Assembly: GCF_000350225.1 (NCBI RefSeq)
Contig: NW_005178874.1
Coordinates: 101,594-155,675, forward strand
DNA length: 54,082 nt
DNA from: Chondrus crispus
Lineage: Eukaryota; Rhodophyta; Florideophyceae; Gigartinales; Gigartinaceae
Reading direction: 5' to 3'
The notes below the pieces were generated by a model. It saw only the letters and a program-made list of their open reading frames with translations. It ran no database searches and had not been told where the DNA came from. Both the position numbers and the translations under genes were made by a program. How positions within the stretch are numbered: the stretch's first letter is position 1; every line of letters starts with the position of its first letter. This document shows, one piece after another, positions 21,815-31,700 of the stretch.

Positions 21815-22640
21815 ACGTGCGCTGGAAGGACATTGCGATTGGGATATATGTGAGGAGTGGCCGGCGGACGGAAGGCGGGTCACATCTGGAGAACAGGACA
21901 GTGCGGGCAGTGTATGGGGGTACTGATGCTGCGGGAGACAAATTTGAGGGACATGGCAGTTCGGTGTTGTGCCTGGCGTGGTTGGCGGACGGAGGCCGAG
22001 TGGTGTCTGGAGGAACGGACGACAGGGTGACGATATGAAAGTAGTAGACTGGCAAGGGGGTCATGGCAGCAAAAGGGGTCGCGAAGATTGGGTTGCGATG
22101 TGCGGGGTGGTGTGTGACAGTTGAAGTCGTGTTAACACGATTGCGTGTGGAGGACGCGACGGGAGCGTGACAATATGGGGTGTGGGAAGGGTAGAGGTGG
22201 GCGGCTCGCTCAAGGGACATGGCACGGAGTTTCGGTGCATGGCGTGGTCGGCGGACGGTGATCGTTTGCGTCCGGGACGAACTGACCCCCGGGACGAACT
22301 GACCGCACGATTTTAATGCGGAACGTCGATACAGACGAGGGACTGGGAAAGAGATGGAGGGAGGGAGGGACACGGTTGGGTGTGCTGCGTGTCGTGGGCG
22401 GCTGCGTGTCGTGGGCGATGGAAAGTCGTCGCTTTTCATCGGTCCATGGCGTGGGTTCGTTGAGCAGAACGACGCCGCTATGGTGGTGCAGCGGGGAGGC
22501 TGCGGAAGGAGAAATCAGTGGGTACCTCGCGTGGGAAGAATGATCAAGTACGTCTTCGGGGGAGGAAGAAGAGTGACTGCAGACGGGAGATCCCGTAAGA
22601 TGGCGTTGCGATGGCGGGACAGAGGCATAGAATGCGCCGG
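21815..22640 (+). pseudogene. Decayed WD40-repeat gene relic
   Basis: Short fragments in shifting frames match WD40 repeats: ALEGHCDWD, then FEGHGSSVLCLAWLADGG with VVSGGTDDRVTI, then GRDGSVTIWGV and SLKGHGTEFRCMAWSADGD. In one copy the closing Trp codon is a TGA. Stops and frame changes throughout show it is not translated as one protein. GC content is higher than the neighbouring transposon genes. It lies between the two Harbinger-type genes. Confidence 0.6.
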
Positions 22641-23308
22641 AGTAGGTGTGGTGATGATCCTCGTCGCCAAGGTGCGTGTGCGAAAGTGACAGCTCACTAT
22701 TCAGTACGAAACGGTACTGTATTGCCTCCTATCCGCCCGCGGTGGCACATCACTGGCGTGCGCGGCATGCGTCACGCCTTGCAAGCGCAAGCGGTTGGGC
22801 CGGCGAGGGAGAACGAACGTTCTGGTTATCATCAACGCTCGCGCGTCGGCACAGGTCGTGAGACACACCACGCCAGTTGGAATCGCACCCGCCGCCCTCC
22901 TCGAACCGCGAGGAGCCCCAAAAATCATCCATGCGCGCTGTTTCAGCGCGGCACACGAGCGCAATACCCTTTACTTCACTAATTCCTCGGCACTCCAACG
23001 CAGATACTGTACTGTATCGCACGAATCCGTGCACAACGAGCAAACGGCCCTCAGCTCTGTAGCGGCAATTAGGCCACTCGTCACGCGTGGACGTCTCGAA
23101 CCACTGCGCAGCTCCCAGGCGAAGCGCGAGAAGGGATGGTCACAGTCGGGAGCAAGCACGGATGGTGTGCCCATTGCATACAGTTAGTAAGTGTGCGTGT
23201 TTGTATGTACCAGCGGCGATGTAAACAGCGGGTCCCCGCAGCTCTTACCTCCTTCCATTTTTCCGGGGGGCCCCGCCCCCCGACCCCCCGACCCTATCCT
23301 CAACCCAT
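22641..23308. other. No recognisable gene
   Basis: Open frames on the plus strand lack motifs. A C/G-homopolymer-rich patch lies at about 23260-23292, and TACTGTA heptamers occur near 22718 and 23003. Confidence 0.4.
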
Positions 23309-24244
23309 TCACACCAAATCATTCTTATTCCCGGTGCAGCATATACTCCTCCAGCGAAGGAGGTACGCACCTAAAGTACTGCGATATCGCATTCGCATGC
23401 ACACAGTTCCGCGCGTTAGTAAGCATACCGCTGCGATGTACAAGGTCCCTACTGCGCTTTCCTTCAATCGCAGCATCCGCTTAAAATCCACAAAAGTCCA
23501 GTACCGCTTCACTTCCCGAAAATACCAGTCAACAGTCACCCGAGACCTTGCCATAGCCGTATTGAATGCTCGCTGCTCAGGAGACAGGTTTGACCCGGAA
23601 AACGGGACAAACAGAAACGATCTAGAGCTGTATCCTGAGTCCCCGTAGCAGACGAACTGTTTTCCGTCCCATTCAAACGCCTCTTGAAGCGTAGAATCAA
23701 GCCCGCTTTTCATATACATGGTCCAGTCATGTCTTCGCCCTTCTAATGGACCTGATAGATGCATAGCAAGGCCACACGGCGTTGTCATTGCTTGAAATTC
23801 CACCGCATGTTTCCGCTTATGTCCATTGTAGCTCACGCGTTGGTCGATATCATGACCACCGGGCCTCGCAACAGCCAATTTGGTTCCGTCGATAAAAGCA
23901 ACAACGTTGTCCAGCGCATGACTATTGTCTAAAACGGCTATCGAATAGTCTTGATAGCGTTCTTTCCAAAAGGGCTTGTGTACGTTCCCCATAACAAGAT
24001 CAACCCGCTTCTCCACAAAACAAGATACACCCTCCCAAAACAGTTCCGACAGATGTGACGTGTGGAGAGCAAACAGGCTTTCTAAGTCTTTCCATCTGTT
24101 TGGAGAAGCCAAGCGACGCAAAATGATGCACGTAACCAGAAGCGGGCTCACGGCGTAGCGATTACGTTTCGTACGGTATCGCTCGGTTGGCCACGCTACG
24201 TACGCGACGATGCGAGAAATGTCGGCACGTGTGAAGCGAAACAT
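23309..24244 (-). CDS. PIF/Harbinger-type transposase (DDE_Tnp_4 fold), catalytic E replaced by D
   Basis: A 311-residue intact frame is taken from the ATG at 24242-24244. The catalytic core shows FIDGTK (D119), a conserved YNGHKRKHAVEFQAMTTPCG block, LSGPLEGRRHDWT, and YGDSGYSSRSF (D202). The third site reads VTVDWYF (D239), spaced normally but Asp where the family has Glu (VEW). Members cut and paste elements with 3-bp target duplications, helped by a Myb-like partner such as the one at 20611. The last 35 or so residues after RGTVCMR look non-homologous, so the C-terminus may be read-through. Activity with a DDD triad is uncertain. Confidence 0.75.
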   Translation of the reverse strand: MFRFTRADISRIVAYVAWPTERYRTKRNRYAVSPLLVTCIILRRLASPNRWKDLESLFALHTSHLSELFWEGVSCFVEKRVDLVMGNVHKPFWKERYQDYSIAVLDNSHALDNVVAFIDGTKLAVARPGGHDIDQRVSYNGHKRKHAVEFQAMTTPCGLAMHLSGPLEGRRHDWTMYMKSGLDSTLQEAFEWDGKQFVCYGDSGYSSRSFLFVPFSGSNLSPEQRAFNTAMARSRVTVDWYFREVKRYWTFVDFKRMLRLKESAVGTLYIAAVCLLTRGTVCMRMRYRSTLGAYLLRWRSICCTGNKNDLV

Positions 24245-24560
24245 GGCGAGCAAACACTCGTTAGAAAGATGATCATATCTGTGGTCAACAAATTAGGTGA
24301 GCTGTATCTCCCTTGAGTGCTTAAGCTGCATGCAATGGTCTACACAGCTGCTGTGAATCTCGAGCAGCACACCAGCTAAAAGGCAGTTAGATGAGAGCGC
24401 TGATCCAGGATCCTCATTCCTTTTTTTGAAGATGTGAGCGTCTGTATTTCTGATTTTCTAAAATTTCCTATGCAGAGACCATGCAAGCCCATGCTCACAA
24501 TTGGAGCGGTTATCATAACTTTTGCATGGGGATTTGCTTAGGCCTGGTCCTATGCAATAC

Positions 24561-24884
24561 CAAACATGTTCCATGGAACCGTCCATGCACCAGTCTATGT
24601 CTGCATGGGGCAATGGTGGCCAAACCAATTCAGATATGTTCAATGCGAGCTCATGCAGGCATTGGTGTGCATGGGTGTTCATGGGCTCCGCATGGCGGAT
24701 TCAATCCAAGTTTTAGTTTTGCCAAACATGTTCCATAGAACCGTCCGTGCAACAGTCTATGTCTGCATGGGGTAATGATGGCCAAACCAATTCAGATATG
24801 TTCAATGCGAGCTCATGCAGGCATTGGTGTGCACGGGTGTTCATGGGCTACGCATGGCGGATTCAATCCAAGTTTTAGTTTTGG
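24561..24884. repeat. Direct tandem duplication of a 162-bp unit
   Basis: Copies begin CAAACATGTTCCAT at 24561 and 24723 and end in TTTTAGTTTTG. They differ at a handful of positions. No coding potential is convincing. Confidence 0.9.
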
Positions 24885-25786
24885 CCCGAAAGTGCGATAC
24901 AATCCGTTTTATCGATATCTGATCTGATGCTGCGCCGCAACCCTCAGTGCAGTCAGTATCTACAACCGCTATCCCAGCACCCTTGCCGTACATGGAGTAC
25001 TCGTCGGTCCCCCGTTGACAGTTCTTTAGAAGTCCCGTCGAAGAGTCATCATGACATGAAATTACTCAACATGATGTTGAGTAATTTCTGAGGACTACAG
25101 TAGTGAATGGTAATTTTGTTTAAACCCAGGCGCGTTTTGAGAGTGTTTGGAGTTCGTGCGGGATGAACCAAGCCAGAATTTCCGTTTTGTAGTGAAAAGG
25201 GGGTAGTCTACAGTACGAAGGAAGTCTCAGCTTGCGCACCGTTTCGAGAAGACTTGGTTGACGCACCTTTCGCAGCCGCATTGTCCGCAGACTTGTAAAA
25301 TCGATCGTTGGGTCTTGAGCTGCTCCGCTCACTGCTAAGTCCGTTTTCTTGATCCGTGTACTGCCCGAAGAACGTCTCAACGTTCGAATCTTCATGAGAT
25401 TTGGCAGCGGGACACTGCCAAAAATTAAAATTGTGTAAATCTACAGATTATGTATTAATCTAAACATTATTTAAAATTCAACAAATTATTTATTTATTAT
25501 CAGTATTCATGCAGAATTGAACTCGCGACCAAAAGAAAAGGGTAGCAGGGGAGTGGTACCGAAGCACACCACCCCTGCTGAAACCCCTTCTCCATCGCCC
25601 CGCCTTTGCGTGCGCACGACTACCGACCTTTCTGGCGGTGCCAGAAGTAAATTTCCAACCAATTTATATCCGACGATTACGTGCTACAGTATCGGCCCCC
25701 CTGTGCATCGGCCCCCCCTTGATTAGTGAAAATAAAGACAGAGTATAATGTTAGATAAATAAATGAACTTTTCTGTATCGGCCCAC
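24885..25786. other. Intergenic before the chromovirus
   Basis: AT-rich around 25420-25510. A minus-strand open frame of 91 codons at 25120-25395 is basic and motif-free, so it is not called. Several TACAGTA heptamers occur (25099, 25209, 25685). Confidence 0.4.
25058..25088. repeat. 31-nt perfect palindrome with a single central base
   Basis: Arms 25058-25072 and 25074-25088 are exact complements around G25073. Confidence 0.9.
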
Positions 25787-26417
25787 TGTAGTGCACTGAC
25801 CCACCTTTTCCTTTTCCCAGGGGACACCTGTCCCCGGCCAGCACGACTCCTTCTCCGGGACACACGTGTACCACGCGCCACGTGTAACCAGGCGTCAAGG
25901 CCCCTGTGTCCAGGTGTCACCCCCCCACGTGTAGTGGTTGTCATACCTCCCCAAGGGGAGTTTCTCCGGTCGTCGCCGCCGTCGTTTTAATTTAGTTTCT
26001 TTTAGTTTAATTAATTATAGCTCCGACGTCGGCTAGTATATAGCCAACGTCCGACCCTAAGTAAATCCGTACGAAGCTTTGGGTCTACAACTCGGGTTTC
26101 TGGAACGGAGTCGTAGCCTCGCGTCGGTCCCCGTCCCACGACGGTACCCTGCGAGCCATCTACGTCCCGATTCCCTCCTGTCTCTACCGCGCGCGTCGTC
26201 CCGCCACGCCCGGCTCTCCGCGCGACAGCTGTCCCTACCGCTCCGCCCCTCCTGGGCTCTGTTTTGCCTCTTTTTCCCTTACTTTCCCTACTGCGCTTCG
26301 CGCCCGGCCCCGTACCGGTCCCTTACGGGTGGTCTCCCGATAACCCCCTACACGCGCCCCCGAACGCGCGCGCTCTGCCAGAGGGGGATCCCACCCCTTC
26401 CCCCTCAGTGCACGACA
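25787..26417 (+). repeat. 5' LTR of the 12-kb chromovirus
   Basis: It begins TGTAGTGCACTG and ends AGTGCACGACA. The ends are partly inverted copies of each other. U3 holds several ACGTG/ACACGTGT motifs (about 25863-25937), and an AGTATATAG TATA box lies at about 26035-26043, so R probably begins near 26065. Confidence 0.92.
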
Positions 26418-26420
26418 TTT

Positions 26421-26433
26421 TGGTCTCCCGACC
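26421..26433 (+). other. Probable primer binding site
   Basis: TGGTCTCCCGACC begins three bases after the 5' LTR. Minus-strand priming sites usually start TGG to pair with a tRNA CCA end. I cannot name the tRNA. Confidence 0.5.
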
Positions 26434-26523
26434 TAGAAGTCTACGGAGTGTCCCTTATCCCTTACCGTTTTTGGTCCTAGGTGTTCTATCCCTGTTTCAA
26501 CAGGTTCCGACAAGCTCAAGGCT

Positions 26524-28701
26524 ATGGTATCCGGGTCCGATTCGTCCCGTGAGACCCGTCCTCGAGACGTGCCTCCGCCAGTTGCGGCGTGGATCACTCG
26601 GAGTTGTCGCGAGACGCTCCGAGAAGCGGAAAGATTCACGCTCAATACTGTAGCGGAGAAGCTCGCAGCGCAACCGTCGGCGCTGCGGGAAAACCTCAAG
26701 ACTTTTATTGAGGAAACTATCGCGGCCCAAGCCGAGGTACAAGCCGCGCGAGAGCGCGATCGCCTAACCGCCCTGGAAGGCGTGCTCACCAAGGCCTGGC
26801 AGGCGGACATAGCTGCCAGCGCCAAGGAGGCCGCCATCCTGCGTAAGCAAGAGGAGACCGCCACGGCGGAGGAACTCAAGGCCCTCCGTCGAGAAATTGC
26901 CATCTTGAAGACGCAAACATCAGCCTCCGCTGCTGGAATCCCTTCGACTACAGTCGGAGTAGCGACTCTCCCTCCCGCTGAGGGGTTGCCCCCGTTGAAT
27001 AAGAGCCTGCTCTTTTCCAACGTGACAACGCCGGCGCTGCAAGCCGCGGGGATACGGGTCCCCTCCATGGAGACCGCACCCCAATTCTCCGCCAATCCGC
27101 AGGCGTCGCGAACCGCGGCAGGAGCCTCCCGCGAGGGAGCCTCCGCCGGACCTATCCACCTTGAAGGTGATTTACCCTCCCAGAATTTACGGGGAGAGGA
27201 CCCCGATCAAGGGGGAAGCTCAGACGACGAGGGGAGTGGACGACGAAAAAAGTCCAAACCCAGTCGGAAAGAGCGGAAGGCGAACCGTCGCAAAGGACGA
27301 AAGGATGGATACCCTCCGGACGGGTACTCAAGCCCGTCCTCGTCATCCTCCTCTGACTCGGAGACCGATTCCGAGTCAGAGTCCCTTACGGCCCCAATGC
27401 CGACGTTCGGCCCCAAACAGAAAAAGGTTTCTGTCTGGAAGCCGACGAACCACCGGTTCAGAGGTGTGTGCAACTACCGAGCCTACCGCCTCGTGGATAC
27501 CGACCCCACCCTGGACGACCGGGTCTACGCTACCACCCGTAAGAGGGTGCAGTACCTCCTCGTGGTCATGGGGGAGTACAAATTCAGCGGGGTAGATCCT
27601 ATCAGGGTTATCAGCTTCCTGGCTCGCTGCAAGGAAAATTTTGACAACGCCAATATGACCGAGGCGATGGCCCTGATGGCCGTACCCCATCTGCTGGCTC
27701 CGCCAGCGAAGGAAGCGTATGAGTCCCAGCGGGGACTGTACCGCAAATCTCAGGGGATCGCGAGCTGGGCCGCCGCCGTCAATTGGCTGTTGCGCACCTA
27801 TGCGACGAACCTCGAGATCGAGCGGGCCCTCACGGCATTGAGGGAGCTACGCCAGAAGCCGGGCGAACTGGAAACCGAGTACGCTACTCGAATGTCCACC
27901 GCCCTGGGGAGGTGCTGGGACGTGCACTCGGCATACGAGAGGACGACCCTCTTCATCGAGGGGCTCACCCCCGCGATCAAGCCGCTGGTGTTACAAGCTC
28001 GCGAGGATCGACCGCGATCCTCGTTCGAGGATACCATCGCCCTCGCGCGCTCGCACGGCGATGCTTTCCGGGCCCAGCACGGGGCGGGGCGCCGCGTGGA
28101 ATTCGGGAAGCCTCGCCCGGTTAAACAGGTTCTCGCTGCCCTGGATGGCGCCCCGTCGTCGTCGACCGGCCCCTCTCCCAGTTTTCAAACGGCCCGGGGA
28201 GCCGAGAACTACTTCGCTACCGATGGTGACCTCGCCGGGGGGGCTCCTTCCCTCCCGACGGAAGAATCCTCCTTCAACGACGGAGACTCGCTGTTTTACG
28301 GCGACCGGCGCAAGCCGTATCAACCCGCTCGAGAGCCCGCCGAGGGCTTTCGCGGACTTCCACCCGGGAAAACGTCCCGTAATTACCAAAAGGATCTGCG
28401 GGGACCTCCGTCCCCGCAGATCATCTGCTTCACCTGTTATCGGGTCGGGGACCACATTTCCCCCGACTGCGACATGAAGGTGAAGGATGTATCCCTCGTA
28501 CCCCATCAGTACGAGAAGTTGACCGCGGCCCAAAAGAGCCGAGTGCCTCCGGAGGCGTACCTCCGAGCCGTCGCCCTTCTCAGTTACGAGGCGAACCGGG
28601 TAATGAACCCCGACGCCGTCGCCGGCCCGCCGCCGCGTGCGGGTACCGGGACGAGGTCCGTACCGCCACCCGGGGAAGCTTCTCCTCCTCCAAAAAACTA
28701 G
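26524..28701 (+). CDS. gag: Gag polyprotein of the 12-kb chromovirus
   Basis: This is a 725-residue frame from the first ATG after the leader. An N-terminal helical Ala/Glu-rich part (about 20-135) precedes a charged, Ser-rich linker (about 230-300). A capsid-like segment (about 305-500) and a nucleocapsid region follow. The zinc knuckle near residue 635 reads CFTCYRVGDHISPDC, a CX2CX5HX4C spacing, one residue longer than the usual CX2CX4HX4C. Gag forms the particle that packages element RNA. The frame ends with TAG at 28699-28701 directly after a frameshift heptamer that leads into pol. Confidence 0.9.
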   Translation: MVSGSDSSRETRPRDVPPPVAAWITRSCRETLREAERFTLNTVAEKLAAQPSALRENLKTFIEETIAAQAEVQAARERDRLTALEGVLTKAWQADIAASAKEAAILRKQEETATAEELKALRREIAILKTQTSASAAGIPSTTVGVATLPPAEGLPPLNKSLLFSNVTTPALQAAGIRVPSMETAPQFSANPQASRTAAGASREGASAGPIHLEGDLPSQNLRGEDPDQGGSSDDEGSGRRKKSKPSRKERKANRRKGRKDGYPPDGYSSPSSSSSSDSETDSESESLTAPMPTFGPKQKKVSVWKPTNHRFRGVCNYRAYRLVDTDPTLDDRVYATTRKRVQYLLVVMGEYKFSGVDPIRVISFLARCKENFDNANMTEAMALMAVPHLLAPPAKEAYESQRGLYRKSQGIASWAAAVNWLLRTYATNLEIERALTALRELRQKPGELETEYATRMSTALGRCWDVHSAYERTTLFIEGLTPAIKPLVLQAREDRPRSSFEDTIALARSHGDAFRAQHGAGRRVEFGKPRPVKQVLAALDGAPSSSTGPSPSFQTARGAENYFATDGDLAGGAPSLPTEESSFNDGDSLFYGDRRKPYQPAREPAEGFRGLPPGKTSRNYQKDLRGPPSPQIICFTCYRVGDHISPDCDMKVKDVSLVPHQYEKLTAAQKSRVPPEAYLRAVALLSYEANRVMNPDAVAGPPPRAGTGTRSVPPPGEASPPPKN

Positions 28702-28728
28702 GAGAACCTCAGCCCGCAGCAGCTGAGG
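28692..28728 (+). promoter_or_regulatory. -1 programmed ribosomal frameshift site between gag and pol
   Basis: In gag phase the sequence reads CCA AAA AAC TAG. A AAA AAC (28692-28698) is a canonical X XXY YYZ slippery heptamer and is followed at once by the gag stop. After an 8-nt spacer, CCTCAGC (28707-28713) can pair with GCTGAGG (28722-28728), a perfect 7-bp GC-rich stem with an 8-nt loop. The pol frame is exactly the -1 frame and is open through the heptamer. Confidence 0.85.
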
Positions 28729-31700
28729 TGGACACGGTCACATCCCCGGATCCCTCGCCCAGGGTGGCGGAACCGTCCTCACCTCCCGAGGCGGAGAAGC
28801 GGTACCGGATACTCGGCCGCAAACACACTGGGCCATCCCAGGGAGACCCCGACCCCGAACGGCTCGGTACCTTACGCCGACCATGGCGAAGAAACACCCC
28901 CCCGCCTGCAAGGGGTGTTAGCCATCCCGAGACAGTGCTCGCGCTGTCTCGGCGGAATTACAAGGTCTACGCAGACCTTGGATTATCCCCGTCGATATTG
29001 GTGCGCCAGCTCACAATATTAGATACAGGGGCTGGCTCCAATTTCGTACGGGCCGACACGCTTCCCTCCGGATGGGAGGCGCTGATTAGTCCGGGTGAAA
29101 TCCCGACGATCGCGGACGCCAATGGGAGACCCTTGCGTACGAGCGGCCAAATCCCCCTCGTGGTGCGGTTAGGTGACCGTACCATGAGGTGTACCTTTAT
29201 CGTCTGTGAACGATTAGCCGCCCCCGTGATACTGGGGTGCGACTTTAACGACAAGTTCGTCGAAGCCATCTACCCCCGGCGGAAGGAGGTGGAACTGGAC
29301 GATGGTACTAAGATCCCCATCGTCCGGAAGCCGGCGTCTCGGGCCGCGAACGCCCCTCCCCTCCCGACGGAGCAAGAGTATGCCCCCGCCGCTGGGCGGA
29401 CTTCCCCAAGGCTCAAGGTGTCGCGCGCCGTGGAGATCCCGGCGGGCACCCAGACTTGGGTATACGTCACCAGTGGACGGGCCGGACTCTCGGTCCTCGA
29501 GGCGAACCCGCAGTTATATGCGAAGCATCGGATCTCCCTCTCCAACGGGGTGGTGCACATCACCCCGTTGCAAGAGTTCAAGGTCCTCATGGCGAACTTC
29601 TCGACCGCCAACAAGAGGTTGTCGAAGAACCAAGTCGTTGGCTTCGTCACTCCCCATCCGCGGGCGATGGTGCGCACGGCGATGCCGTTGGACGCGGTCC
29701 TAGCCGCGGAATTCTCCGAGGGGAGCCCCCCTCTACAGGGCGAGAGGCCCCCTCGTGGAGCCCTCCCCCAAGCGGAGCCATCCCCTCCGGCGGAGTCGGT
29801 TCCCCTCGACCACCTGCCGGCGCAAGTGCGAGGGCAGGTCCGCACCATGCTCGCGCCCTACGCCGGAATGTGGGATGGAAACTTGGGCGAGGTTCGAGCG
29901 ACAGAGCATCGCATCGAACTCACCCCCGGCGCCAAGCCGTTTCGATGTCAGCCCTATCGAGCTGGTCCCCGCGCCCGGGAGGCGGAACAAGCCTCGGTTG
30001 ACGAGATGTTAGCTGGCGGGGTAATTTCCCGGTCCAAGTCCGAATGGGCGTCCCCCGTCGTGCTCATCCCCAAGTCAGATGGGAGCCTCCGTTTCTGCAT
30101 CGATTATCGACGGCTGAACGCGTTGACCGTGCGAGATACGTACCCCATCCCTCGCATGGACGAGTGTCTTGACACACTCGGGGAAGCCAAGGTCTTTTCT
30201 ACCCTTGATTGTAACTCCGGGTACTGGCAAATTCCAGTCGCCAAGGAGGATCGACCGAAGACCACGTTTACGTGCCACGCCGGGACGTATCAATTCAACC
30301 GTATGCCCTTCGGGTTGATGAACGCCCCGGCCACCTTTCAACGTATGCTGGATATCCTCCTCTCAGGCTATCGCTGGAAGAGCTGCCTCATCTACCTGGA
30401 TGATATCATAATCTTCTCCAAGGATTATGACACGCACCTCAAGGATGTGGACGTAATACTCCGTGCTCTGCAGCAGGAGGGATTATCACTTAAACTTAAC
30501 AAGTGCAAGTTTTTCCAGGACTCTGTCGAGTACCTGGGACATATCATCCGACCGGGCGAACTCGAAGTCCACCCGAAGAATGTGAAAGCGCTCTCAGAAG
30601 CGACTCAACCACGGACCCAGACCGAGCTGCGCTCGTTCTTGGGAATGTGTAATGTCTACCGACGTTTCGTCGAACATTTCGCCAAGATAGCGGCGCCCCT
30701 TACGGCTATGCTCCGAAAAGGAGAACCGGATGTCCTCCCCGATCTGGATGAAGAGCAGACCACGGCCTTTCAGACACTAAAGGAGTGCTTAATTTCGCCA
30801 CCAGTCTTAAAACTCCCACGACTGGGGCGCCCCTACTCACTGGACACGGATGCGTCAGACGCTCAGTTGGGCTGCACACTACTGCAGACCCACGAGGATG
30901 GACACCGATACCCTGTCGGATATTGGTCACGTACGCTCTCGCCAGCGGAACGCAACTACTCGACAACCGAGAAGGAATGCCTCGCCATCGTATGGGCGGT
31001 ACAGACGCTCCGCCCGTACCTGGAAAGGGAGCGGTTCACGGTCAACACCGACCACCATTCCCTGCGGTGGCTGATGAACCTCGCCGATGCGAGTGGCCGA
31101 CTGGCCCGGTGGCGCTTGCGCCTTGCCGAATATGACTTCGACGTAACCTACGTGAAGGGAATCAAGAACTGCCTCGCCGATGCGCTGAGCCGTATCCCAT
31201 CTACGGGGGGTACGACTGTCCCGACCGACGAAGAAATTCCTTGCTACTCCGTCCTGAATTTCGACGATGAGCCTCAGCATCAAGAGGAGACCTACGACCC
31301 CACCGACGTCGAAATTTCCGCGGGTTGCTACGCGCTGGACCCCCCGGCCTCGATGGCCGCGATAACCCACGAAGACTTCTCTCGTGAACAGCACTCCGAC
31401 CCATTTTGTAAGGAGGTGACTTCCCGTCTTGAGAAGGGGGAGGGGTTCGCTGAATTGCGCCGGTCCCGATTCTTCGTGAATCAGGAAGGGCTGGTCTGCC
31501 GGAAAGCCCACCTCGACGGTGTGGAACAGATCGTAGTACCCACAACCCTCCGGGAAAGGTTGTTGTACTTGTCGCATTATCCCGCCACCTCCGGTCACCC
31601 GGGAGGCAGGCGATTGTTCTATACGCTAAGACAGCGGTTCTATTGGCCAAGCATGTCGGTGGACTCCTACTCGACCGTAAGGATGTGTCCCGACTGCGCG

